From contig JAGVGF010000005.1 in assembly GCA_020057295.1 (NCBI GenBank), positions 1 through 64,000 of the forward strand: a DNA stretch of 64,000 nucleotides, written 5' to 3'. Made by a program: the position numbers and the translations under genes. The DNA is from an archaeon (lineage in GTDB: Archaea; Nanobdellota; Nanobdellia; Woesearchaeales; UBA9642). Within the stretch, counting starts at the first letter, position 1. The number at the start of each line of letters is the position of its first letter. This document shows, one piece after another, positions 18,543 to 28,184 of the stretch. Under the pieces are notes generated by a model. It saw only the letters and a program-made list of their open reading frames with translations, was not told the DNA's origin and made no database searches.

Positions 18543-19973
18543 GTGTGTATGAAGATTAATCCTGAGCATTATTTTGTTCTTAACGGCGGCAGAATTATTA
18601 AGAATCTTGATGAATTAATCGAAGTTCTAAAGACTATTGACAAAAAGACGTTCGAATATCATGTTAATGATAATAAAAATGATTTTGTTAATTGGATACA
18701 ATATGTTTTTAAGAGCAATAAATTGGCTGCAAGTATAGAAAATTTAAGGTATAAAGATATAAAAGCCATTATAGGATTTATACGTAAACATTTGGATGAA
18801 TTAAAGATTCTAGTGGTTAATGGAGGAAGTTCCTCGTTAAAATTTCAATTAATAGATTTAACTTCGAAGAACGTTCTTATTAAAGGAATGATAGATGCTA
18901 TAAATCTTGATAGAGGCAATATATCTTTAATATTTAATGGTGAAACAATCAGCAGAAACGTTGTTGTAAAGAATCATGATGAAGCAGTAATGTTAATGAT
19001 TAGAAGTTTAATAGATAATAACATAATTAGCGATGTCTCGGAAATAAAAGCTCTAGGACATAGAGTAGTACATGGTGGAGAAACATACACTGAGCCAGTA
19101 ATAATTGATAATATAGTTATAGAAAGATTAAAAGAACTATCTGTACTTGCGCCGTTACACAATCCACCAAACATTTCATGTATTCAAGCATGTCAGAAAA
19201 TTTTTGAGTGTCCACATGTTGCTGTATTTGATACAGCGTTTCATTCAACAATACCTGTTGAAAAATTCTTATACGGTCTACCATACGAATATTATGAAAA
19301 ACACAAGATTAGAAAATATGGTTTTCATGGCTCAAGCCATAAATATATTAGTAAATTAATCTCTGAATATTATAAAATAAAAGGTAAAAAAAACTCTAAA
19401 GTAATAATTTGTCATCTAGGAAACGGATGCAGTATTACAGCAGTTAATAATGGTAAATCATTAAATACAACGATGGGATTCACACCATTAGATGGGCTAA
19501 TAATGGGTACAAGATGCGGACATTTAGATCCTGCAATATCAATACACTTAGGAAATACACTAAATCTTAATTATGAACAACTAGGAAAGATATTAAATAA
19601 ACAATCAGGACTTTTAGGAATTAGCGGATTTAGCGATATGAGAGATTTGCGTAAGAATAAGAACGATCCTAAAGCAAAACTTGCAATGAAAATGTTCGCA
19701 GACCGCGTAACGCATTATATAGGAGCATACATCGCTGAATTAAATGGTGTTGATGGAATAGTTTTTACAGCAGGCATTGGAGAAAATGCAGCATATATAA
19801 GAAAGCTTATACTAGATAACTTTAAATTTTTAGGATTAAAGATAGATAATAGAAGAAATGATAAGAACGAATTTATCATAACTACTAAGGATTCTAAAAT
19901 AACAGTATTTGTTATGCAAACAAACGAAGAATTACAAATTGCAACAGATACAAGAAAAGCTCTTAAATTATAA
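18543..19973 (+). CDS. ackA: Acetate kinase with N-terminal module of about 85 aa
   Basis: ILVVNGGSSSLKFQLIDL, ALGHRVVHGGETY, VAVFDTAFHSTIP, YGFHGSSHKYIS, CHLGNGCSITAVNNGKSLNTTMGFTPLDGLIMGTRCG. Confidence 0.93.
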   Translation: MCMKINPEHYFVLNGGRIIKNLDELIEVLKTIDKKTFEYHVNDNKNDFVNWIQYVFKSNKLAASIENLRYKDIKAIIGFIRKHLDELKILVVNGGSSSLKFQLIDLTSKNVLIKGMIDAINLDRGNISLIFNGETISRNVVVKNHDEAVMLMIRSLIDNNIISDVSEIKALGHRVVHGGETYTEPVIIDNIVIERLKELSVLAPLHNPPNISCIQACQKIFECPHVAVFDTAFHSTIPVEKFLYGLPYEYYEKHKIRKYGFHGSSHKYISKLISEYYKIKGKKNSKVIICHLGNGCSITAVNNGKSLNTTMGFTPLDGLIMGTRCGHLDPAISIHLGNTLNLNYEQLGKILNKQSGLLGISGFSDMRDLRKNKNDPKAKLAMKMFADRVTHYIGAYIAELNGVDGIVFTAGIGENAAYIRKLILDNFKFLGLKIDNRRNDKNEFIITTKDSKITVFVMQTNEELQIATDTRKALKL

Positions 19974-20003
19974 GAAATACAATTTAATAGAAATTCTTAT
20001 GAA

Positions 20004-20450
20004 TTATTCTCCTAGTCCTGCATAAGATAGTACTTTGTCTTTAAGGTTCTTTTCATCTAAAAACTTTTCAGCCTTAAATATGGCATAATCTATAGCCTCA
20101 TCATAAGGAGCAGAACCTTCCCAAGATTTTCTAATCAAATCCTTATACTTGCTATCTAAGTTTTTCAGAACAACACACGTTAAATATAAATCGTCAAGAT
20201 AACCATATGCGCCGTATACTTCTTCAGGCACAACATCTGACGGACTTACAAAATATGCTAATGCACTATTAATTAGCATTCTAGAATTTTTATCAACTTC
20301 ATCCTTGTCTAATAAAGCACAGAGCAACCCAAAAAAATCAGGTAAATACAACACAGCCTTATCAACATCCTCACCCTTATCTTGTAATTCTTGTATCGAC
20401 TCCTTCAAATAATCATAATAACTCTTCATAAGAGAAATATTGGGAGACAA
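20004..20450 (-). CDS. DUF1232/YkvA-like protein, copy 1
   Basis: LINSALAYFVSPSDVVPEEVYGAYGYLDDLYLTCVVLKNL. Confidence 0.65.
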   Translation of the reverse strand: MSPNISLMKSYYDYLKESIQELQDKGEDVDKAVLYLPDFFGLLCALLDKDEVDKNSRMLINSALAYFVSPSDVVPEEVYGAYGYLDDLYLTCVVLKNLDSKYKDLIRKSWEGSAPYDEAIDYAIFKAEKFLDEKNLKDKVLSYAGLGE

Positions 20451-20496
20451 GTTTATAAATTTTAAGAAATATTCATTATAAGGTCAGAATATAAAT

Positions 20497-20925
20497 CTAT
20501 TCAGACAAACCACAATATATCAATAATTTTTCTTTAAGATTTTTTTCTTCTAAGAATTTTTCAGAACTAAATTTACAAAAATCTAGAACTTTATCGAATT
20601 CTTCAGTGTTGTCCCATAACGAAGATATTAAATCATAATATTTTACTCGAAGATTCGACAATATTATACAAGATACATACATATCGTCAATATATCCATA
20701 TGCTCCATAAACTTCCTCGGGAACCATATCATTCGGAATTACAAGATATCCTAAAGCTATATTTGCATGCACCCTTGATTCTTTATCAACTAATTCATTA
20801 TCCAAAAGATCACACAACAATTGGACTAAATCCGGAAAATGCAACAGACTTCTGTCAAAATCTTCCCCCGAATTTCTTAAAATATCTATTTCTTCTCTAA
20901 GATAATCTATATATGTTCTAACCAT
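20497..20925 (-). CDS. DUF1232/YkvA-like protein, copy 2
   Basis: ANIALGYLVIPNDMVPEEVYGAYGYIDDMYVSCIILSNL; paralog of adjacent ORF. Confidence 0.65.
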   Translation of the reverse strand: MVRTYIDYLREEIDILRNSGEDFDRSLLHFPDLVQLLCDLLDNELVDKESRVHANIALGYLVIPNDMVPEEVYGAYGYIDDMYVSCIILSNLRVKYYDLISSLWDNTEEFDKVLDFCKFSSEKFLEEKNLKEKLLIYCGLSE

Positions 20926-20996
20926 ATGTAACTATTGTAGAGTACTATATTAAAAGTTTTCGATAAAGTTATAAAATTACTTCAATATAGCCCTTT

Positions 20997-22049
20997 ATGA
21001 TTATTAAAAAATCTCCTGAAGACTTTATTGTAGAAGAATTGCCTGTAAAAGAATGGGATGATGCAGGACATTATGCAGTATTTAAACTTATTAAAACCAA
21101 TTTGAACACTGAACGTGCTATAGAGATTATTTCTGGAAAATTTCACGTTTCTCGATCTATAATCAAATATGCTGGATCTAAAGATAGACATGCCATAACA
21201 ACACAATATATTAGTATACCTTCAAAAAATATTGTCGTTAGTAAAATTTGTATGGATGATGAGGATCTTAAACTCTCACATGTAGGATATACTGATGAAC
21301 CATTGAGTTTAGGAAGTTTAAAAGGTAATAGATTCGTAATTACGGCGAGAGAATTGACTCCTAAAGAATCTAGTAACATAAAATCCAAAAATATACGTGA
21401 CACTAACAATGATGAAACGCATATTATACCAAACTATTTTGATGATCAAAGATTTTCCATCAATAATTACAACATAGGACTGAACATTTTGAAGCGTAAT
21501 TATAAAAAAGCGGTAGAGTTTATGTGTGAATCAAGTAGCATTTACAAGGACGCAACAGATATCTATATACTTTCAAACCCTAACGATTACATAGGCGCAT
21601 TAAAACATATCCCTAAAAAGACACTGCTAATGTTAATACATTCAGTACAATCATATATATATAATGAAGCATTAACTAAAATTTTAATAGAATACGCTGA
21701 AAGAAATAGTATTGAATATTATATTGTAGAATATAGTATGGGACGATTAATATTCTATAGAGATATTTCAAACTATGAAAAATGTGGTATTGAGAATTTA
21801 GAATTATTAGGTTTTGACACTAAAACAGTAAATCATTATGTAAATAATATAATTAAAGAATTAGGATTAACACAACGTGATTTTATAGTGAGAGCTATTC
21901 CTGATTTGAGTGTTGAAGGAACAACAAGAGAATGTTTTGTAAATGTAGAAAATCTAGAAATCATATCGATGAATGAAAGAACAATATTAGAGTTCGAACT
22001 TCCAAAAGGATCATATGCAACAATGGTCTTGAAAGCGTTGTTTAATTAA
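20997..22049 (+). CDS. truD: tRNA pseudouridine synthase D
   Basis: SPEDFIVEELP, GHYAVFKLIKTNLNTERAIEIIS, YAGSKDRHAITTQYISI, NYFDDQRF. Confidence 0.92.
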   Translation: MIIKKSPEDFIVEELPVKEWDDAGHYAVFKLIKTNLNTERAIEIISGKFHVSRSIIKYAGSKDRHAITTQYISIPSKNIVVSKICMDDEDLKLSHVGYTDEPLSLGSLKGNRFVITARELTPKESSNIKSKNIRDTNNDETHIIPNYFDDQRFSINNYNIGLNILKRNYKKAVEFMCESSSIYKDATDIYILSNPNDYIGALKHIPKKTLLMLIHSVQSYIYNEALTKILIEYAERNSIEYYIVEYSMGRLIFYRDISNYEKCGIENLELLGFDTKTVNHYVNNIIKELGLTQRDFIVRAIPDLSVEGTTRECFVNVENLEIISMNERTILEFELPKGSYATMVLKALFN

Positions 22050-22069
22050 TTATTAGACCACAAGAAGGG

Positions 22070-24049
22070 TTAGTTAGAATTCGTTGTATATCTGTTCGTG
22101 TGTCTTTCATCCTCTATAAATACATTAATAACGGCATCAATATTTTTTATTTCTTGTATTAATTTATGTATATCTAAAACAGGCGATTTTCTAATATCCA
22201 TAGTTATTATTACTCTCCCATCTTTTCCTAACCTAGTATTTACTGATTCTACATTATGTTTTTCATTGGCAATATAATTTAGTAATTCAGCCAGTATTCC
22301 TACTCTATCTTTAACATCTACTCTCAAAGGGTATATTTGACTTTCAACATGCTGTAATAATAGTTTTACTTCTTTAGTCATATCGCATGTGTAAACATTT
22401 GGACAATCTACCCTATGCACTACAATTTTACCATCTTTAGTCTTAAATGCTCTCGTTTTTTCTGATTGTCTTGGTGTACAACATTTTGGTATCTTCAAAT
22501 CATACTTTTTACCTTCTACAGTTATCTCTTCTGGGAAGTCTGAATCATCATCTAATAATTCTACAGGATCCCTCTTTTTCTGTTTAGTGTCTACATCAAT
22601 ATTTAGTGCAGCTCTTATTTTTGTTCTAGTATGCGCAGATTTTGCAAATGATAGCCATGATCTTGATGGTGCAGCATTCTTCTGTGTTAATATATCTACA
22701 ACATCTCCTGAAGACAGAGTATAATCTAAAGTAACTACAACTCCATTAACTTTTGCTTGTTTACAATGATTACCTATATCAGTATGTACAGCATATGCAA
22801 AATCAACAGGTGTAGCCTCTTCTGGCAAAGCAATAGGATCACCGTTAGGTGTGAATACAAATATCTCTTTCTCAAAAAGATCTATCTTCAAATTTTCTAT
22901 GAATTCTTGCGCGTTAGCACTATAACGTTGCCAATCCATTATTTGTTTCATTAACGCAATATGTCTATCAAATTTCTTATCTTTATCATCTCCTTTATAT
23001 CTCCAGTGTGCCGCAACACCTTCTTCAGCAGCCATATGCATATCTTTAGTTCTAATTTGTACTTCTAATATACTTCCGTGACTAACAAACACACCTGTAT
23101 GTAATGATTGATAACCATTAGCTTTAGGAACTGCAACATAATCTTTTAATCTTCCAGGCATTGGTTTCCATAAACTATGTATTATCCCTAAAACTTTGTA
23201 GCAATCATCCACACTATCTACTATTATTCTTATAGCCATTAAATCATATATTTCATCAAATTGTTTATCTTCGCTAATAATTTTTTTATAAATGCTATAG
23301 AAATGTTTTGCTCGTCCTGATATTTGTGCTTTTATATCATGTTTAATTAATGAATCATTTACTAATTCCATTATCTTATCGACTTCTCCTTCACGCTGTT
23401 CACGAGTCTTAGCAACCTTATCTTTTAGTTCTACATATTGAGTATTTTCCAAGAATCTGAATGATAAATCTTCTAATTCACCCTTAATATTATTCATTCC
23501 TAGTTTGTGTGCTATAGGTGCGTATATGGTCATTGTTTCCGTGGCGACAATCTTTCTCATATCTTCTGGAAGATATTTTAGTGTACGCATACTGGCTAAT
23601 CTTTCAACAATTTTAATAATTATTACTCTAATATCTTTAGAACTTGCTAGCATTATCTTACGTGTGTTTTCTGCTCTACGTTCTTCTTCTGCTTCCGGAT
23701 TAAAATTCTTATTAACATTTCGTAACCTAGATAATGCTTCTATTAATGTCAATACTTCCTTATCAAACTCTTTTTCTATAACTTCAGGCTTAATATTTGA
23801 TTCTTCTAGAATAGCATGTAACAACCCTACTACCAGAGTGTGAGATCCTACTTTAAGATCTGCTAGCATCATAGCTACATCATATGAGTATGTGAAAAAA
23901 TCTTCATCCGATAATCGTTTTTTGTCATGCAAATGTTGATATGAAAATCTTACAGCTTTTTCTATTAACGGAATGTCGGCGTTAGGATTATATAATCTAA
24001 CCTTATTCACTAATTCTTCAATTTTTTGTTGTAAATCTATAGTTGTCAT
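22070..24049 (-). CDS. RelA/SpoT homolog ((p)ppGpp synthetase) with degenerate HD hydrolase, TGS and ACT domains
   Basis: Synthetase FDEIYDLMAIRIIVDSVDDCYKVLGIIHSLWKPMPGRLKDYVAVPKANGYQSLHT, LEVQIRTKDMH; HD motif reads LLHAILEES. Confidence 0.93.
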   Translation of the reverse strand: MTTIDLQQKIEELVNKVRLYNPNADIPLIEKAVRFSYQHLHDKKRLSDEDFFTYSYDVAMMLADLKVGSHTLVVGLLHAILEESNIKPEVIEKEFDKEVLTLIEALSRLRNVNKNFNPEAEEERRAENTRKIMLASSKDIRVIIIKIVERLASMRTLKYLPEDMRKIVATETMTIYAPIAHKLGMNNIKGELEDLSFRFLENTQYVELKDKVAKTREQREGEVDKIMELVNDSLIKHDIKAQISGRAKHFYSIYKKIISEDKQFDEIYDLMAIRIIVDSVDDCYKVLGIIHSLWKPMPGRLKDYVAVPKANGYQSLHTGVFVSHGSILEVQIRTKDMHMAAEEGVAAHWRYKGDDKDKKFDRHIALMKQIMDWQRYSANAQEFIENLKIDLFEKEIFVFTPNGDPIALPEEATPVDFAYAVHTDIGNHCKQAKVNGVVVTLDYTLSSGDVVDILTQKNAAPSRSWLSFAKSAHTRTKIRAALNIDVDTKQKKRDPVELLDDDSDFPEEITVEGKKYDLKIPKCCTPRQSEKTRAFKTKDGKIVVHRVDCPNVYTCDMTKEVKLLLQHVESQIYPLRVDVKDRVGILAELLNYIANEKHNVESVNTRLGKDGRVIITMDIRKSPVLDIHKLIQEIKNIDAVINVFIEDERHTNRYTTNSN

Positions 24050-24091
24050 GTTTAGTGTATTATGTCCTATAATACCACTAGGAGTGGTGGT

Positions 24092-24730
24092 TTACTTATA
24101 AATATTCTTTAGAATCTTTACTATTTCGTTATTTACTAATTTTATTGGTCTTGCACCGTTTATAGTGTATAAGATTTTTTGTTTCTTATATTCTTTCTTT
24201 AACGGTTCTGTCTGTGTATGATATATCTTTAATCTGCGTTTAATTTCAAGAGGTTTATCATCCTCTCTATGTATTAATTTTGCATGATCAATATCACAAT
24301 ATCTTGAGATTTTTGGTTTTAACCATATAGTATTATAATTATGCCCACACTTCGGACAAACTCTTCTGCTAGCAATCCTTCTTACGGATTCTTTTTCAGA
24401 TAAAATTATTTCTATAGTTGCACCTATTTTAAAATTATTTTTTAGAAATATCCATTGTTCCATGCTTCTGGGATAACCATCGAATATTATGCCGTTCTTG
24501 CATTCTTTGCGTTTAGATATCTTTAAAGAAATGTTGTTTGTTATTTTGCTTGGAACTAAATCTCCTCTATTCACTATCTTCGAGATTTTCTTGCCTAAAG
24601 GTGTGCCTTTCTTTATTTCTTTACGTAATTCATCACCCATAGATAAATGATAGAGTTTATATTTTTCTACAAGCAAGTCTGCTTGCGTTCCCTTTCCAGA
24701 TCCTTGCGGACCAAATAAAATTATATTCAT
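24092..24730 (-). CDS. adk: Adenylate kinase, long bacterial-type with lid domain
   Basis: ILFGPQGSGKGTQADLL, HLSMGDELR, IIFDGYPRSMEQW, lid CPKCGHNYNTIWLKPKISRYCDID. Confidence 0.92.
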   Translation of the reverse strand: MNIILFGPQGSGKGTQADLLVEKYKLYHLSMGDELRKEIKKGTPLGKKISKIVNRGDLVPSKITNNISLKISKRKECKNGIIFDGYPRSMEQWIFLKNNFKIGATIEIILSEKESVRRIASRRVCPKCGHNYNTIWLKPKISRYCDIDHAKLIHREDDKPLEIKRRLKIYHTQTEPLKKEYKKQKILYTINGARPIKLVNNEIVKILKNIYK

Positions 24731-24776
24731 AAAAACTCACCAATTAATGTTGTAAATAGCGTATAAAACAGTTGAT

Positions 24777-25232
24777 TTACCCGAAATATCTCTGATTATC
24801 TTTCTTTATATCTCTTTTCCATGATCCTTGCATCTTATCTGCTATTGCAAGCATCTGTGGTTTCACAGATCGTATTTCTTCATGAACTAATTGTATTGTT
24901 GATAAGGTGTTTTTTTCTTCATTTATTATTTCTGCCTTTAATACTTCTCTGTAAACAATAATTACGCTCTTATATAAATCAAATAATTTAATTTTATCCT
25001 TATCATCAAATACCGAGCATTCATGTAATGCATGAAATTCTTCTGGCTGTAATATCTGTTGTATCATCTTTAAGTATAGTTCTAATGTTTCTGACATTTT
25101 ACGTAAAATACTGTTTATTGTAAGATGTTCTTCTACTAACTCGTAATCTTTTTTTAGAGTATTAAAATTTTTTATCTTAGTAGTTATTGAGGCATCTGTA
25201 TTCTTTGTTTTCTTGTCTTTTATAGGTTTCAT
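24777..25232 (-). CDS. Hypothetical protein
   Basis: Complete ORF between well-identified genes. Confidence 0.5.
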   Translation of the reverse strand: MKPIKDKKTKNTDASITTKIKNFNTLKKDYELVEEHLTINSILRKMSETLELYLKMIQQILQPEEFHALHECSVFDDKDKIKLFDLYKSVIIVYREVLKAEIINEEKNTLSTIQLVHEEIRSVKPQMLAIADKMQGSWKRDIKKDNQRYFG

Positions 25233-25350
25233 GACATATTCATTCTACGAGTATTTTTAAAGTTGACGAAAGATAGATATACAATATATAGACTAATTTG
25301 GACATAACATTTTTAAACTTATTTCTACAAACACAGTATAATTATAGCAG

Positions 25351-26517
25351 GTGATTATGTTGAGAACCATTAAAGACATGAATTTTGATAATAAGAGAGT
25401 ATTAATTAGAGTTGATTATGATATTCCATTAGATGAAAAAGGAGACATAGTTTCAGATACACGAATAAGAGAATCTCTTCCAACAATCAAATATATATTA
25501 GAACATAACTGTAAGCAAGTAGTATTAATTAGTCACATAGGTAGACCTGCAGGTAAAATTGTTGAAAAATTGAAGATGGATAAGGTGGCATTAAAATTAG
25601 AAAAACTTTTAGGAACAATTGTTGTCAAACTCGATGATTGTATTGATATAAAAATACCTGATGCTAAAGTAGTTTTACTAGAAAATCTTAGATTTCATGA
25701 AGAAGAAGAAAAAAATGATGAAGCGTTCGCTAAAAGATTATCAGTAAATGGAGATGTTTTCGTTAATGAAAGTTTTGCAACAACACATAGAGCACACGCA
25801 TCTACTGTAGGTATCACTAAATTTTTACCAGCATGTATAGGATTTACACTTGAAAAAGAATTAAGATATCTAGATCTATCCAATGCTGAAAGACCGTTCA
25901 TTGCAATACTTGGTGGTGCAAAGATTTCAACAAAATTCGGTGTGATTAAGGAGTTGTTGAAGAAGGTAGATTATTTGCTTCTTGGTGGGGCTATGATATT
26001 TACATTATACAAAGCTAAGGGATATAACATTGGTAAAAGCTTATATGAAGAACAATTCTTAGCTGAAGCTAAAATGTTGCTTAATAATGAGAAGATAATT
26101 CTTCCGGATGACATTGTTGTTGCTAAAGAGATATCTGTAGATGCAGAAACAATGGTTGTTCCAGATTTTGATATGCCTGAAGGATGGATTGGCTTAGATA
26201 TAGGTCATGAATCTGTACAATTATTTAAGGATTATATTAATAAATCTAAAACAATCTTTTGGAATGGTCCCTTAGGATATTTTGAGATATCAAAATTTGC
26301 AGAAAGCACAAATAATATTGCAGAATATCTAGCAAATTCAGGAAAAACAGTCATAGTTGGCGGCGGAGATACTGAAGATGCAATCCAGCCATGGAAAGAA
26401 AAGTTCACACACGTTTCTACAGGTGGCGGTGCAAGTCTTGAATTGATCTCAGGAAAAGAATTGCCAGCTGTTCGCGCATTAAAAGAGAATGAAATAGAAT
26501 TTCACGATGTAGTATAG
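25351..26517 (+). CDS. pgk: Phosphoglycerate kinase
   Basis: KRVLIRVDYDIPLD, ISHIGRPAG, LLENLRFHEEE, FILGGAKISTK-like FIAILGGAKISTKFGVI, IVGGGDTEDAI, STGGGASLELISGKELPAV. Confidence 0.96.
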   Translation: MIMLRTIKDMNFDNKRVLIRVDYDIPLDEKGDIVSDTRIRESLPTIKYILEHNCKQVVLISHIGRPAGKIVEKLKMDKVALKLEKLLGTIVVKLDDCIDIKIPDAKVVLLENLRFHEEEEKNDEAFAKRLSVNGDVFVNESFATTHRAHASTVGITKFLPACIGFTLEKELRYLDLSNAERPFIAILGGAKISTKFGVIKELLKKVDYLLLGGAMIFTLYKAKGYNIGKSLYEEQFLAEAKMLLNNEKIILPDDIVVAKEISVDAETMVVPDFDMPEGWIGLDIGHESVQLFKDYINKSKTIFWNGPLGYFEISKFAESTNNIAEYLANSGKTVIVGGGDTEDAIQPWKEKFTHVSTGGGASLELISGKELPAVRALKENEIEFHDVV

Positions 26518-26553
26518 TTATATAATATTATAAGAAATAATTTAAAAAATTAT

Positions 26554-27183
26554 CTAAAAATTTCTGTTTCCATCTATAACATGATGTTGCTTAAGATATT
26601 TTCCTTGTGAAGCCAATCTAGGTCCAAACTGTTTAGGTCTAGCTTTGCTTGAAGCAGCATATTTATTATATTCTATTCTTAATAATTTGTTATCTACAAA
26701 ATGTCTCTTCACAGCATGATTAAGTAAGGTGTAAAGACCTACACGTAACGCAGAATCCTCCGGTGTTTGAATAAGATATAAATAATCACACAACACTCTT
26801 GGTGCATCATCTTCTGAGTGTTCTGTAACCATACGATATGGATCAGGAGCGATTTTAACAGAATTACATGCACGTTTATAGAATAATAATGCACCATTTA
26901 ATGATCTTTCTAACAATCCTTTATCATAATGAGTAGGATGACTAAACCTTGATAATACTGCGCGAATACTTTGTATAGTTACAGGATTTTGAGCAGATGC
27001 ATACTTTAATTCCTCTAGTTTAGAAGATAATAACATTAAAGTGTCAGAAGTAATATTTGACGTTATAGAAGGGCGTAGTGATTCTGTTTCTATTATACGT
27101 ATTCTATCAGTTAATTTTAACTGTTTAACACTCATGTGTAATCTCTCGTAGTATCTCTCTAAGTATCTAAATCGATACTTCAA
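26554..27183 (-). CDS. Hypothetical protein
   Basis: Complete ORF in intergenic space. Confidence 0.5.
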   Translation of the reverse strand: MKYRFRYLERYYERLHMSVKQLKLTDRIRIIETESLRPSITSNITSDTLMLLSSKLEELKYASAQNPVTIQSIRAVLSRFSHPTHYDKGLLERSLNGALLFYKRACNSVKIAPDPYRMVTEHSEDDAPRVLCDYLYLIQTPEDSALRVGLYTLLNHAVKRHFVDNKLLRIEYNKYAASSKARPKQFGPRLASQGKYLKQHHVIDGNRNF

Positions 27184-27263
27184 CGTAAGGAGTTATTTAA
27201 AAATGTTTCTACTTCAGAATTAATAATATTCCCTAAAATAAACAATTTATAAACCGAATTTAA

Positions 27264-27566
27264 CTATTTCTTCTCTAGATTTAACTTGATATTCAATCCG
27301 TCCTTAGAATACAAGCTCAGAACTACATTATCTGTTAATTGTGCTGACCAACTTAAGTTAGATACAACGTTTATTGGAGGAGCAAATGTGCCTGTTTCTG
27401 CCCCGAACATTCCGACTGTATGAACAAAAAGTAGTCCATTTCCATAAGTAATCTTGAAATTTGAATCTTTGAACAGAATAATATTATGTTCTACTTTTTT
27501 AGGTTCTATAGTAGTTAGTATATTTACAGATTTTATTCCGTCAGTTAAACTATATATTAAATCCAT
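27264..27566 (-). CDS. Hypothetical protein
   Basis: Complete ORF, coding-like composition. Confidence 0.45.
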   Translation of the reverse strand: MDLIYSLTDGIKSVNILTTIEPKKVEHNIILFKDSNFKITYGNGLLFVHTVGMFGAETGTFAPPINVVSNLSWSAQLTDNVVLSLYSKDGLNIKLNLEKK

Positions 27567-27630
27567 AGTATCACCAATGAAATCTTATCGCACACTAATT
27601 GTATTATATAAATATATTATATCTTATTAA

Positions 27631-28128
27631 TTAAGTATGTAATTTTCCTTTTTCTTTATTCTTTCCCCTTTCGTCTATTCTGAGGTATTTTCCTTTATCT
27701 AGAATGTGTTTTATTATAAGTGTATCTTCCTGTTTAAACAGACCATATCCTAAGTTTTCATCATGCTCGTTTTGAACTAAAACCAATCCATTAGATAAAT
27801 TATTAGGATTCTTAACTATTGATTCAGGAAGAATATTACGTCCACACAAAAATAACCATTCGGATTTTTTGTTGATAAATATCTTTTTAGACTGTGTGTC
27901 TGGAAATTTTGATATCATATCTATCAGTAAAGGGCTTGGACTAAATCCTTGTTTTTCCTCGCCCAAATATGCTCCTACAGCGAATATATCTCTATTTATT
28001 CTGTTCTTTATATCCCATAAATTTTGTTCAGCTTTATAGAAGTTTCTACCGACTCTTCGCACATCAGCTATATCTTCTGATGTAAATTGTCCTATGAATT
28101 TTTTGAATAATACTAAGTCAGAACTCAT
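27631..28128 (-). CDS. Hypothetical protein
   Basis: Complete ORF, coding-like composition. Confidence 0.45.
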   Translation of the reverse strand: MSSDLVLFKKFIGQFTSEDIADVRRVGRNFYKAEQNLWDIKNRINRDIFAVGAYLGEEKQGFSPSPLLIDMISKFPDTQSKKIFINKKSEWLFLCGRNILPESIVKNPNNLSNGLVLVQNEHDENLGYGLFKQEDTLIIKHILDKGKYLRIDERGKNKEKGKLHT

Positions 28129-28184
28129 GTTATTAGAAAACCTCTATCGATTATAAATCTATTTCTTTTAAATCACTTTTTTAC

